Assembly: GCF_030159055.1 (NCBI RefSeq)
Contig: NZ_BQXQ01000005.1
Span: forward strand, 62,001 to 126,000
DNA: 64,000 nucleotides
Direction: 5' to 3'
DNA from: Acidovorax sp. SUPP3334
GTDB lineage: Bacteria > Pseudomonadota > Gammaproteobacteria > Burkholderiales > Burkholderiaceae_C
A model generated the notes under the pieces. It saw only the letters and a program-made list of their open reading frames with translations. It was not told the origin of the DNA and did not search any database. How positions within the stretch are numbered: position 1 is the first letter of the stretch; each line of letters begins with the position of its first letter. This document shows positions 1 to 9,562 of this stretch, in pieces. Made by a program: the position numbers and the translations under genes.

Positions 1-1
1 G

Positions 2-2449
2 CAGGTCGGCGCGGCGTCTGGCAATGTCGCGGCTTCCGTACGCAACTGGCCGTTGGCCATGGCCCAGCCTTATCTGGCCGGCGTGATTCAGCCGAAGCTT
101 TCCGGTATCTTGGACTCGGATCTTGGGATGGCCTGGAATGGCCCGGCGTGGGCGGCGAAGGTGGCGAAGCTGTCGGTGGATGGCGCGGAACTGGCGTGTG
201 CGTCTGCGCGGGATTGCCCTGCAGGCGCCGCCGCCGGACTGGCTTTGCGCAACACCACGTCATTGGCTGAAGTGGGCCGCATCGAGGTGGAAGACGCTTT
301 GGTTCAGATGCCCCTGCGTGCCGTGTCCATTCGGCGTGTGGCGGCCCTTCGACCGAAGCTGCGCCTTGATCGCGGCGCCGATGGTCGATGGATGCTGGAG
401 CGATGGCTGGCGCAACCGCTTCCTGGCGCCACCGAAAAGGCGCCTGCACCGACCAAGTCCGGGGTGACGCAGTCTGGCGAGCCGATCTGGGGCTTGCAAT
501 TGGCCGAAGTATCGGTAGATGGCGGAATGCTGGCCTTCAACGACGCTGCGAAGGCCCAGCCGGTATCGGCTCTTTTTGATGCTTTTCAGCTGCGGGCCAA
601 GGGTGTCGTTTGGCCTGCCACTGGCGGGGCAACGGCGTCGCCGCTGTCGATCTCCGCGTCCACGCGTCTGACGGCTGGCCGGTCCGAGCCTGGCAGCCTC
701 TCTTATGACGGTTCTTTGCAGCTGGCACCTCTTTTGGCGCAAGGCAAGGTGCAGATCTCCCGCGTTCCGTTGCATCCGTTCGAGCCGTATGTGGACAGCC
801 CGTTGGCGGTGGATGTCATTCGCGCGCTGGCCAGCTTCAACGGGCAGGTGCGCTATGCCGCGCAGGCCAACGGGGCAGCCGTCGGTGTGCAGGGCAATGC
901 CTCGCTGGAGGATGTGCGGGTGCGTACTTTGGTCGCTGCTGCCCCAGCGCCGACATCCGATCCTTCCAAGGCTGCGGCACCTGCTGCGTCAACCCGTGGG
1001 GAAGAGCTGCTGAACTGGAAGACGCTGGCCTTGCAGGGTCTCGATGTCGATTTGACGCCTGGCAAGCCTGCTGCCGTGGAGGTGAAGGAAACCGCGCTGA
1101 GTGATTTTTTCGCACGCATCATCGTGCAGCCCAATGGCCGGATCAACCTGCAAGACTTGTCGCGGTCATCGCAGGGCGAAGCTGCTGCTTCAGCGAATGC
1201 AAGCGCCTCTCAGCCGGCCTCCGGTGCGTCGGAATCGTCGGCTCCCGTTCTCCGGTTCGGACCCGTAGTGCTCACCGGTGGTTCGGTCCGATTCACAGAC
1301 TCGTTCGTCCGGCCCAATTACTCTGCGGATCTGAGCGATTTGAACGGGCGGCTCAGTGCCTTTGCGTCCGTGCCCCCGGGGGAGGGCAGCGAGCCCACCA
1401 TGGCCGATCTGCAACTGCGCGGTCGCGCCCAGGGCTCGGCCTCTTTGGAAATCACGGGGCGCCTGAACCCCTTGGCCAAACCGCTGGCGCTGGACATCCA
1501 GGGACGAATGCGTGATCTGGAGTTGCCGCCGCTCTCGCCCTACAGCATCAAATATGCAGGCCACGGGATCGAGCGCGGCAAGCTCAGCATGGACGTGAAC
1601 TATCGCGTTTTACCGGATGGGCAATTGACGGCCGGCAATAAACTCGTGTTGAACCAGTTGCGCTTTGGCGACCCGGTGGAAGGCGCACCTGCCAGTCTTC
1701 CCGTGCGGCTTGCCGTGGCGTTGCTGGCCGATCGCAACGGGGTGATCGATGTGGAGTTGCCGATCAACGGCTCGCTGAACGATCCGCAGTTTCGCCTGGG
1801 ACCTGTCATCTTTCGCGCCGTTGGAAATCTGGTGATGAAAGCGATCACCTCTCCTTTTTCATTGCTGACGGGATGGATGGGCGGGAGCACTGAGCTGGAT
1901 CGCGTGACTTTCGCACCAGGCAGCCCGGTGCTCGACGAAGAAGCACGCAAGGCGCTCGACAAGGTCGGGAAGGCACTCTCGGATCGACCGGGCCTCAGCA
2001 TGACCGTTGCCGGGCATGCGCAATTGGATGCCGATCGCGAAGGGTGGAAGCGGGCGCAGCTGCTGTCCCGGATCATGGCCCAAAAGCGCCGCGCGGCTGC
2101 GCGGGCGGGTCAGCAGCCGTCCGGGACCGAGCTGCCGGCGCCGACTGCGCAGGAGTATTCAGACTTGCTCCAGGAGGTCTACCGCAGGGCCGATATCGCA
2201 AAACCCCGGAATCTGGTCGGAATGGCCAAAGAGCTATCCGTGCCTGAAATGGAAGCCCTGCTGCTCGCTAATATTGCCGTGCCGGACGATGCCATGAGGG
2301 AATTGGCGCAGGCGCGCGGTCTGGCAGTCCGCGACTATTTGGCCAGCAGACAGGTATCGCTGGACCGGTTGTTTGTCGGAGCCCCTAAAACCGATCCGGA
2401 AAGCCCGAACTGGGCGCCCTATGCAGAACTCTCGCTCTCAACGCGATGA
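2..2449 (+). CDS. DUF748 domain-containing envelope protein, 5' end outside window
   Basis: The frame is open from the first bases of the window, so the true start lies upstream and about 815 residues are visible. The protein is a long beta-rich AsmA-like/DUF748 protein with several low-complexity Ala/Ser linkers (around 1180-1250). Its last 180 residues resemble an OmpA-like C-terminal region: VTFAPGSPVLDEEARKALDK is followed by a peptidoglycan-binding-like stretch with many Arg and Ala residues. DUF748 proteins are thought to act in the periplasm or envelope, and the exact role is not known. The stop is a TGA at 2447-2449. Family assignment is by overall pattern only. Confidence 0.75.
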   Translation, partial: QVGAASGNVAASVRNWPLAMAQPYLAGVIQPKLSGILDSDLGMAWNGPAWAAKVAKLSVDGAELACASARDCPAGAAAGLALRNTTSLAEVGRIEVEDALVQMPLRAVSIRRVAALRPKLRLDRGADGRWMLERWLAQPLPGATEKAPAPTKSGVTQSGEPIWGLQLAEVSVDGGMLAFNDAAKAQPVSALFDAFQLRAKGVVWPATGGATASPLSISASTRLTAGRSEPGSLSYDGSLQLAPLLAQGKVQISRVPLHPFEPYVDSPLAVDVIRALASFNGQVRYAAQANGAAVGVQGNASLEDVRVRTLVAAAPAPTSDPSKAAAPAASTRGEELLNWKTLALQGLDVDLTPGKPAAVEVKETALSDFFARIIVQPNGRINLQDLSRSSQGEAAASANASASQPASGASESSAPVLRFGPVVLTGGSVRFTDSFVRPNYSADLSDLNGRLSAFASVPPGEGSEPTMADLQLRGRAQGSASLEITGRLNPLAKPLALDIQGRMRDLELPPLSPYSIKYAGHGIERGKLSMDVNYRVLPDGQLTAGNKLVLNQLRFGDPVEGAPASLPVRLAVALLADRNGVIDVELPINGSLNDPQFRLGPVIFRAVGNLVMKAITSPFSLLTGWMGGSTELDRVTFAPGSPVLDEEARKALDKVGKALSDRPGLSMTVAGHAQLDADREGWKRAQLLSRIMAQKRRAAARAGQQPSGTELPAPTAQEYSDLLQEVYRRADIAKPRNLVGMAKELSVPEMEALLLANIAVPDDAMRELAQARGLAVRDYLASRQVSLDRLFVGAPKTDPESPNWAPYAELSLSTR

Positions 2450-2718
2450 CTGATGGGCTCGAGCGTAGAAACAAGCTTTTGCATTCCGAGAGGCCCCTGG
2501 GCTACAGTGCCGTATTGCAGTCGCGGCAGTGCGCCTCATATGCAAAGCGCTGGTGTTTTAACGAGGGCTCTGGCGCTCAAGTTGCGCTGGATAAATCGCA
2601 CGGCACAGAGGTCTTGCCAAAACCGGGCGAAAATAGCCCGCCCTGTTTCCGGCGGCGTCGTCTGCGCTGCCATTAGGCGCTGGCTTCATCGGCCATGCCC
2701 CGTTTACCCACTGAATCC

Positions 2719-5463
2719 ATGTTTCCTTTTTCTTCTCGCAACAAAATGTCTGACGCACCCGAAGTGAACCCGGCCCCGGCCAAGCACACCGAGCCGCATC
2801 CCCTGGATGCGCTGACGGGCGGCGCGTTTTCTGCCGCGACCTCGGGAGAAAGGGCGTCGCGAATCCGCGAATGGCTTCAGACGCAGCCAGCGCCCGAGCA
2901 ATTGCAAGAGGTCTTCAAGGAGTTGAGTGGGCGTGACAAAGGGGCTGCCCGTGCCGTGCGCGAACGCCTCGACGAAATCCGACGCGCCAAGGGCCAGGAA
3001 GCCATCGCTGCGGAGTGGGCCGAAAAAGCGCAAGGCCTTTTGTCGGCCGGCAAGCTGAATATCGCCGATGCATTGGCATGGCAGCGTGACGCAGCCAAAG
3101 CTGGCGCGCCTTTGTCCCGCGAGCCGTTGGCTTCGCTCAAGTTGCAACTGGCTGAGCGCATGAAGGTGATTGAAGATCTGCAGCACCGCGTTCAGGTGCA
3201 GCGCGAGGCAGCGGTATTGCTCGCTCAGCGCATCGAAGTGCTGTCCACCAAGCCGTGGCGCGATGCCCAGGCCGCTTTGGAAGCCTTGCGTGTCGATGTG
3301 GACCGTTGGCAACAACAGGCCCAGGAGTTGACGGGCGACCCATCCTGGGCAAGCGTGGAGGCACGTTTTCCGCCGTTGCTGGATGCATCGCGCACCCAGT
3401 TGCTGGTGGTCTGGGATGCTTTTCAGCCCGCGGTGGCACAGGCTGTGGCGGCGGCACAAGACCCCGCTGCGGCGCTTCCGCCCGTACCGGTCTGGGCAGA
3501 CGAACTGCGCGTAGCCCGTGGTCAGCCATCGGAAACTGCGGCGGCGCAGCAGGCTTCTGCCCGCCCGGCAGCACGTCCCAAGGTCGATCCCGAAGTTCGG
3601 GAAAAGGCGGGGCAGGCAGTGCGGGAAGCCTTGGGCAAGCTGGAGCGTGAAACGGCGGAGGGCCATGGCAAAGCCAGCGCTGGAGCCGCCGCTGCGCTGC
3701 GTGCGGTGCTCAAGACACATGGCAAGCACATCGATGCCGCTTTTGAGCAGCAGGTGCACACCGCGTTGGTGGCTGCCGGCGAACTCGAAGGCTGGCAGCG
3801 CTGGAGCGCGGACCAGGTCCGTGAAGACCTCGTTGCCCGTGCCGAAGGCCTGCTGCAACGCCCTGAAGGTCAGGCCCTGGGCGGCCGGAAGATGCAGGAG
3901 ACCCTTCGCCAGTTGCGTGAGCAATGGAAGCAGGCGGATCAAGGCGGTCCTGCCAACCATGCGCTCTGGAAGAAATTCGACGAAGCCTGCAACGCCGCCC
4001 ACAAGGTGGTCGAAGCATGGCTGGAAAAAGTGCGTGCCGACGCTGCCGAACACAAAGCGCAGCGTGTGGCGTTGATCGAAGAGGTCAAGGCCTGGACGGC
4101 AGCCCAGGCCAGTGCCGGTCAACCGGACTGGAAGGCCGTCAACCGAGCGCTCCATCAGTTCGGCGACCGCTGGCGCGACGGCGGGCACGTCAGCGAGAAG
4201 GTATTTACTGAACTGCAGCCTCAGTGGAAAGAGGCCATGTCTGCAGCCGCCGCTCCGCTGGAAACTGCGCAAAAAGACAGCTTGGCACGCCGCCATGCGT
4301 TGATTGACGAGGCAGTTGCCTTGGGGGCGACGCCTGCTTTGCGGGTCGATGCCGTCAAGGCTTTGCAACAACGTTGGCAGTCTGAGGCCCAATCGGTACC
4401 GCTGGACCGCAAGCATGAGCAAAAGCTTTGGGATGCGTTCCGTAAGCCCATTGACGAGGCTTTCAATCGCAAGTCGGCCGACAGAGACAAGATGGCTGGC
4501 GAAATCAGCGCGCGTGACCGTGTCGTGCTCGAAGCCTCCAAGGCGCTTGAAGAAGCCAACGCCAGTGGCGATGCACAAAAGATTCGCGCTGCCATGGCCG
4601 CTTTGGACGCTGCATTGCGCGGACAGGCTTTGGCGAACGAGGCCGCTGCTTCTGCGGCAGCAACGGCAGAGCCTCGGCCTGCCGTCTCTGCGGAAAGCGC
4701 GGCTGCTGGTCCGACGGACGCTGCTGCACCAGATGTGGAAGAGGGCAACGCCAACGTCGACCAAAGTGCTCCGGTGCCAGCCACCGCAGCGCCCAAACCT
4801 GCCCCCCGTCCCGTGGTGGCGGTGCGCGGCGATGACCGCCCTGGCATGAAGAAGGATGCACCGGCGGTGCCGGGTCGTCCTGGGCGTCCAGGTGACCGCA
4901 AGGATGGGCGCGGCCCGAGGGATGCGGGCCGAGGCGGTGATGCGCGTGGCGATCGATTCGGAGACCGTGGTGATCGTTTCTCCGAGCGGTCGGAGCCTCG
5001 TGGTCCCCGCCTGGGCGACAGCGCATTCCGTGCGCAACGCGAAGCGCTGGAGCACGCGCAATCCACTCTGCGCAAGCTGGCCGCTCAGGCGCATGGCGAA
5101 GCGCTCACTCAGCTGATCGCTGCGTGGCAAAAGCGCGACTCGGCGCAACTGCCCAGCACACAGGAATTGGGTGGGCAGGTCCAAGGAACCGTCCGCACCG
5201 CCTGGGCACAGGCGGTATCTGCTGCCCCACAGGGCGATGCGTCCGAAGCCTTGCTGCGCCTGGAAATGGCGGCCGAAGTACCGACGCCGGCCGAACAGCT
5301 ACAGGCACGCCGTGCGATGCAATTGCAATTGCTCACTCGCCGCAACGATCCCACGCCCGTGCAGACCTGGGGCCAGGATGTTGCACGAGTGTTGGCGAGC
5401 CCAAGCGACGAATCCAGTGCTCGCCGGCTTCAAAATGCGTTGAAAGCTCTGCTGCGCAAGTAA
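2719..5463 (+). CDS. DUF349 domain-containing protein
   Basis: A protein of about 914 residues, almost entirely alpha-helical and rich in Ala, Glu, Arg and Trp, with repeated segments of the type LREQWKQ...ALWKKFDEACN that are typical of DUF349 repeats. The start is uncertain: ATGs at 2695, 2719 and 2746 are all in frame and none has a clear ribosome binding site. 2719 (MFPFSSRNK) was chosen because it resembles related Comamonadaceae proteins as I remember them. Around 4824-5020 there is a low-complexity Arg/Gly/Asp tract (repeats of GDR and RGG type) reminiscent of nucleic-acid-binding tails. It follows the DUF748 gene by about 270 bases. The function is unknown. Confidence 0.85.
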   Translation: MFPFSSRNKMSDAPEVNPAPAKHTEPHPLDALTGGAFSAATSGERASRIREWLQTQPAPEQLQEVFKELSGRDKGAARAVRERLDEIRRAKGQEAIAAEWAEKAQGLLSAGKLNIADALAWQRDAAKAGAPLSREPLASLKLQLAERMKVIEDLQHRVQVQREAAVLLAQRIEVLSTKPWRDAQAALEALRVDVDRWQQQAQELTGDPSWASVEARFPPLLDASRTQLLVVWDAFQPAVAQAVAAAQDPAAALPPVPVWADELRVARGQPSETAAAQQASARPAARPKVDPEVREKAGQAVREALGKLERETAEGHGKASAGAAAALRAVLKTHGKHIDAAFEQQVHTALVAAGELEGWQRWSADQVREDLVARAEGLLQRPEGQALGGRKMQETLRQLREQWKQADQGGPANHALWKKFDEACNAAHKVVEAWLEKVRADAAEHKAQRVALIEEVKAWTAAQASAGQPDWKAVNRALHQFGDRWRDGGHVSEKVFTELQPQWKEAMSAAAAPLETAQKDSLARRHALIDEAVALGATPALRVDAVKALQQRWQSEAQSVPLDRKHEQKLWDAFRKPIDEAFNRKSADRDKMAGEISARDRVVLEASKALEEANASGDAQKIRAAMAALDAALRGQALANEAAASAAATAEPRPAVSAESAAAGPTDAAAPDVEEGNANVDQSAPVPATAAPKPAPRPVVAVRGDDRPGMKKDAPAVPGRPGRPGDRKDGRGPRDAGRGGDARGDRFGDRGDRFSERSEPRGPRLGDSAFRAQREALEHAQSTLRKLAAQAHGEALTQLIAAWQKRDSAQLPSTQELGGQVQGTVRTAWAQAVSAAPQGDASEALLRLEMAAEVPTPAEQLQARRAMQLQLLTRRNDPTPVQTWGQDVARVLASPSDESSARRLQNALKALLRK

Positions 5464-5681
5464 GGGTTTAGAGGAAGGTGTCTACGCAGCTTCCGTGGCA
5501 TTGATCTAAAGGCATTCATTTGCCTTTGGATCAATGCGAGCGCTGTGATGGGCGATCTTGGTAGTGGCGCTGGTTTGGCCCAGATATCAGGGCCCAGTCT
5601 ATCGGTCTTGGCCGAAACGAATGGCCGGCTCGCGAACCATTTCTTCCAGAGAACTGGCATCCATTTTGGACAAAGGCCAAA

Positions 5682-5714
5682 AAAAAGCCGCTGTGATCAC
5701 ACAGCGGCTTTTTT
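5682..5714 (-). terminator. Rho-independent terminator after tRNA-Leu copy 1
   Basis: A 14-bp stem (AAAAAGCCGCTGTG / CACAGCGGCTTTTT) with a 4-nt loop, ending in a T-run when read on the minus strand. It lies immediately downstream of the tRNA-Leu at 5720-5804. The A-run on the other arm means it could also terminate transcripts from the DUF349 gene on the plus strand. Confidence 0.85.
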
Positions 5715-5719
5715 AAATT

Positions 5720-5804
<85 letters not shown>

Positions 5805-5822
5805 ATTTCAGGAAAGACTGGG

Positions 5823-5828
5823 ATTATA
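5823..5828 (-). promoter_or_regulatory. -10 box of tRNA-Leu copy 1
   Basis: On the minus strand a perfect TATAAT lies 18 bases upstream of the mature tRNA 5' end, at the right distance for a short leader. No good -35 hexamer is visible at 16-18 bases spacing. The second tRNA copy has a weaker TACAAT at the equivalent place (6072-6077). Confidence 0.55.
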
Positions 5829-5903
5829 GTGTGATTTTTTGGAACTAAAACTGAGCGACGAAATTTTGTTGAATTGGTATGCGAGGCAGTAGGCAAAAGG
5901 CGC

Positions 5904-5937
5904 AAAAAAAAGCCGCTTCGAAAGAAGCGGCTTTTTT
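5904..5937 (-). terminator. Rho-independent terminator after tRNA-Leu copy 2
   Basis: The stem AAGCCGCTTC/GAAGCGGCTT with a GAAA tetraloop is flanked by A- and T-runs. It follows the tRNA-Leu at 5969-6053 on the minus strand, so each tRNA copy has its own terminator. It differs in sequence from the terminator of copy 1 except for the shared AAGCCGC core. Confidence 0.85.
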
Positions 5938-5968
5938 GTCCGAAAACCTTGCAGGTTATCGTTAAACT

Positions 5969-6053
<85 letters not shown>

Positions 6054-6072
6054 ATTTCAGGAAAGACTCAGA

Positions 6073-8364
6073 TTGTATATCAAAAAATCGACCCCCGGCG
6101 CACCTGCTGCGCGCACCGAAGACGAGATCGAAGGCAGTGTGCAGGGGCATCGCGACGGACATGGGTTTGTGCTGCGAGATGACGGCGAATCCGATATCTA
6201 TATTCCCCCCAACGAGATGCGGGCGGTCCTGCATAAAGACCGTGTGCGCGTGCGCATCGTTCGACAGGATCGTCGCGGCCGTCCGGAAGGGCGCGTGGTG
6301 GAAATCATCGAACGCCCGAATCAACCCATCATCGGGCGGCTGTTGCAGGAGAGCGGCGTCTGGCTCGTGGCTCCGGAAGACAAGCGGTATGGGCAGGATG
6401 TCCTGATACCCAAAGGTGCTACTGGCGCTGCAAAGCCGGGGCAGGTGGTGGTGGTCCAACTCACGGAACCGCCTGCATTGTTCGGGCAGCCGGTCGGGCG
6501 TATCACCGAAGTATTGGGCGAGGTGGACGACCCAGGCATGGAGATCGAGATCGCCGTGCGCAAGTACGGCGTGCCGCATGAGTTTTCAGCCGATGCACTG
6601 GCGCAGGCCAAGGTGCTGCCGGACAAGGTACGTGCCCAGGACAAGCGCAGCCGGGTCGATCTGACGGACGTGCCACTCGTAACCATCGACGGTGAGGATG
6701 CGCGCGACTTCGACGATGCGGTGTATTGCGAGCCCACCAAAGTCGGACGTGCCAAGGGATGGCGCCTGCTCGTCGCGATTGCCGACGTCAGTCACTATGT
6801 GGAGACCGGCAGTGCGATTGACATCGATGCGTACGACCGGGCCACGAGCGTGTACTTTCCGCGCCGTGTGATTCCGATGCTGCCCGAAAAGCTGTCTAAC
6901 GGACTTTGCTCGCTGAACCCGGATGTCGAGCGCCTGTGCATGGTTTGCGACATGCTTATCACCGCCAAGGGCGATGTGCACGCGTACCAGTTCTATCCCG
7001 CGGTCATGTTCAGCCATGCGCGGTTCACCTACACCGAGGTGGCGGCCATCTTGGCCAACACGCGCGGGCCTGAGGCGACTAAACGCAAGGCACGGGTCAA
7101 AGACCTGCTCAACCTGCACGACGTATACCGGGCGCTGCTGGCCGCGCGCCATGTGCGCGGCGCGGTGGATTTTGAAACCACTGAAACGCAGATCATCTGC
7201 GACGACAACGGCCGCATCGAAAAGATCGTGCCTCGCACTCGCAACGATGCGCACCGCCTGATCGAAGAAGCCATGCTGGCGGCCAATGTGTGCAGCGCCG
7301 ATTTCATCGCGCAAGGCGGTCAGCCGGGGCTTTTCCGCGTGCACGAAGGCCCGACTCCTGAAAAGCAGGAGATCTTGCGCAACTACCTGAAGGCGATGGG
7401 CGTGGGCATGACGATCGGCGACGATCCGAAACCCGGGGATTTCCAGGCGATCGCTGACGCCACCAAAGACCGGCCGGACGCGCAGCAGATTCACACGATG
7501 CTTCTGCGGTCCATGCAGCAAGCCATCTACACGCCGAGCAACAGCGGTCATTTCGGGCTCGCATTTGAGGCATACACCCATTTCACCAGCCCGATCCGCC
7601 GTTACCCGGATCTGCTGGTTCATCGGGTGATCAAGGCGATTCTCGGCAAGACCAAGTACCGGCTGCCGGCTTTGCCAACCCCCGGCGAAGCCCACGCCAA
7701 ACTGGCCAAACGCTTGGCAGCACGGGTCGCCGCGCCGACCACGCAGCCACGCAAAGAGCCGCCCGTGGCCAGTCGTGAGACGCAGGCGTGGGAGGCCGCG
7801 GGACTGCATTGCAGTGCCAATGAGCGCCGCGCCGACGAGGCCAGCCGCGACGTCGAGGCCTGGCTCAAGTGCAAGTACATGCGCGAGCATCTGGGTGAGG
7901 AATACAGCGGAGTTGTCAGTGCTGCAACCAGCTTCGGGATCTTCGTGACGTTGGACGCGATGTACGTCGAAGGGCTTGTCCATATCACCGAACTGGGCGG
8001 CGAGTACTTCAAGTTCGATGAGGCCCGCCAGGAGCTGCGTGGCGAGCGCACCGGTATCCGCTATGCGATCGGCAGCCGAGTGAGGGTGCAGGTCAGCCGG
8101 GTGGACCTGGATGGCCGCAAGATCGATTTTCGGCTCGTTCGCGAGGGCGAAGACCTGGCATTGCCCCGCCCGACCAAGGGCAGGGCGACCACGGGTACAA
8201 ACGGTTCGTCCGAAGGCCGTGGTGCGCATGCTGGCCCATCGACCGGTAAGAAATCATCGCCCCGCAGTGCATCGTCCGACGAACGATCGTCGCGTAAAGC
8301 GCCTTCCAAGCCCTCCGGCAAACGGGCTGGGCCATCCCCCAAAGGCCGAAAGTCCCGCCGATGA
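6073..8364 (+). CDS. rnr: Ribonuclease R
   Basis: A 3'-5' exoribonuclease of about 763 residues that degrades structured RNA. It has N-terminal cold-shock/OB domains (roughly residues 20-190), the RNB catalytic domain with the metal-binding DARDFDDAV motif and HFTSPIRRYPDLLVHR, a C-terminal S1 domain (EYSGVVSAATSFGIFV), and then a basic Lys/Ser/Arg tail. The frame stays open upstream through the antisense tRNA-Leu, but that part cannot be protein. The first plausible start is TTG at 6073, with AGGAAAG at 6059-6065 as ribosome binding site. No ATG occurs before the OB region. This start overlaps the divergent tRNA promoter. Confidence 0.93.
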   Translation: MYIKKSTPGAPAARTEDEIEGSVQGHRDGHGFVLRDDGESDIYIPPNEMRAVLHKDRVRVRIVRQDRRGRPEGRVVEIIERPNQPIIGRLLQESGVWLVAPEDKRYGQDVLIPKGATGAAKPGQVVVVQLTEPPALFGQPVGRITEVLGEVDDPGMEIEIAVRKYGVPHEFSADALAQAKVLPDKVRAQDKRSRVDLTDVPLVTIDGEDARDFDDAVYCEPTKVGRAKGWRLLVAIADVSHYVETGSAIDIDAYDRATSVYFPRRVIPMLPEKLSNGLCSLNPDVERLCMVCDMLITAKGDVHAYQFYPAVMFSHARFTYTEVAAILANTRGPEATKRKARVKDLLNLHDVYRALLAARHVRGAVDFETTETQIICDDNGRIEKIVPRTRNDAHRLIEEAMLAANVCSADFIAQGGQPGLFRVHEGPTPEKQEILRNYLKAMGVGMTIGDDPKPGDFQAIADATKDRPDAQQIHTMLLRSMQQAIYTPSNSGHFGLAFEAYTHFTSPIRRYPDLLVHRVIKAILGKTKYRLPALPTPGEAHAKLAKRLAARVAAPTTQPRKEPPVASRETQAWEAAGLHCSANERRADEASRDVEAWLKCKYMREHLGEEYSGVVSAATSFGIFVTLDAMYVEGLVHITELGGEYFKFDEARQELRGERTGIRYAIGSRVRVQVSRVDLDGRKIDFRLVREGEDLALPRPTKGRATTGTNGSSEGRGAHAGPSTGKKSSPRSASSDERSSRKAPSKPSGKRAGPSPKGRKSRR

Positions 8365-8400
8365 GGTCGGTCGTGCGATGTAAGCCAAGGTCAGGAACAG

Positions 8401-9159
8401 ATGATGAGTAACGCTTCGAAAGTAGCCATCGTCACGGGTGGCGGATCCGGCATCGGCAAGGCCGCTGCCCTTGCGTTGCTCCGCGATGGCTGGAATGTAG
8501 TCTTGGCGGGGCGGCGCGAGTCGTTGCTCCGGGAAACCATTGCTGAAGCGGGCGTTGAAGATCGTGCCCTCGCAGTGCCTACCGATGTGGCCGATTACGA
8601 GGCAGTCCGTGCGCTTTTTGACCGGGCTGTGGAGGTGTTTGGCCGGGTGGACCTGCTCTTCAATAACGCCGGCGTCGGTGCGCCGGCGGTGCCTATCGAT
8701 GAACTACCGCTGGAGCAATGGCACCGCGTCGTGGGGACCAACCTCAACGGCATGTTCTATTGCTTGCAACAAGCCTTTCGCGTGATGAAGGCGCAGCAGC
8801 CGCAGGGGGGGCGGATTATCAACAATGGTTCCATCTCTGCGCACACGCCACGACCGTTTTCCATCGCCTACACGGCCACCAAACATGCAGTGTCCGGATT
8901 GACCAAAACGGCTTCGCTGGATGGACGCCGATACGACATCGCCGTGGGGCAGATCGATATCGGCAATGCGGGCACCGAACTCGCTCAGCGCATGACCCAG
9001 GGTGTTCCTCAAGCCAATGGACAGATTGCTGCAGAGCCTTTGATGGACGTGAATATCGTCGGCACGTCGGTGCTCTTTATGGCTAATTTGCCCTTGGAAG
9101 CTAACGTCATGTTTCACACCGTCATGGCCACCAAGATGCCATTTGCGGGGCGAGGCTAG
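8401..9159 (+). CDS. SDR family oxidoreductase
   Basis: A classical short-chain dehydrogenase of 252 residues. The nucleotide-binding motif TGGGSGIG is at residues 12-19, NNAG follows strand 4, a catalytic Ser lies in [10 protein letters not shown], and Tyr/Lys are in YTATK. The family uses NAD(P)H; the basic residue following the first beta strand (GRRES) suggests NADPH. The substrate cannot be told. ATG at 8401 is preceded by AGGAAC; a second ATG follows immediately at 8404. It starts 36 bases after rnr and may be cotranscribed. Confidence 0.9.
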   Translation: MMSNASKVAIVTGGGSGIGKAAALALLRDGWNVVLAGRRESLLRETIAEAGVEDRALAVPTDVADYEAVRALFDRAVEVFGRVDLLFNNAGVGAPAVPIDELPLEQWHRVVGTNLNGMFYCLQQAFRVMKAQQPQGGRIINNGSISAHTPRPFSIAYTATKHAVSGLTKTASLDGRRYDIAVGQIDIGNAGTELAQRMTQGVPQANGQIAAEPLMDVNIVGTSVLFMANLPLEANVMFHTVMATKMPFAGRG

Positions 9160-9202
9160 AAGATCCGAGCAGTGGTGTTGCTGGCTTCGGCCGGTAACTC
9201 TG

Positions 9203-9424
9203 TCAGGCAGCCGAAGGCAGCAGGGTGCTCGATGCGAAGTCGGAACAATGATTGCGGTGCCCGCTGCCCATGGCTGAGGGGGAGCCGCTGACGCCTTCCG
9301 TGCCGAGCGAAATCGGAATGGACTGCGCAGACAGGCGCGTGGAATCAGCGGCCGGGGTAGCAAGCCGTTGCTCAGAACTGCGCTCTTGGTACGTGGACAG
9401 GAAGGGCCAGGATTTACGGGTCAT
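9203..9424 (-). CDS. Small hypothetical protein, 73 aa
   Basis: Minus-strand frame starting MTRKSWPFLS and rich in Ser, with no recognised domain, signal peptide or membrane segment. The best evidence that it is real is the ribosome binding site TAGGAGATAGAA directly before the ATG, ideal in sequence and spacing. It lies between the convergent SDR gene and glgA, downstream of glgA on the same strand, separated by about 140 bases. The function is unknown. Confidence 0.5.
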   Translation of the reverse strand: MTRKSWPFLSTYQERSSEQRLATPAADSTRLSAQSIPISLGTEGVSGSPSAMGSGHRNHCSDFASSTLLPSAA

Positions 9425-9562
9425 TTCTATCTCCTAGAAAAGTGCAGGGGGCCGAGGAACATATAGCGACTGGTGCCCGCTTTACCGTGGCACTTGACGA
9501 GTATTTCCTCCGTGCCTACTGTTTTTTGTAGGACAGAGCAGAACAATGCGCCGGCCAGCTTC

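Noticed and set aside
2704-5184. Long minus-strand frame opposite the DUF349 gene.
   Set aside because: No ribosome binding site or family motifs; explained by third-position GC bias.
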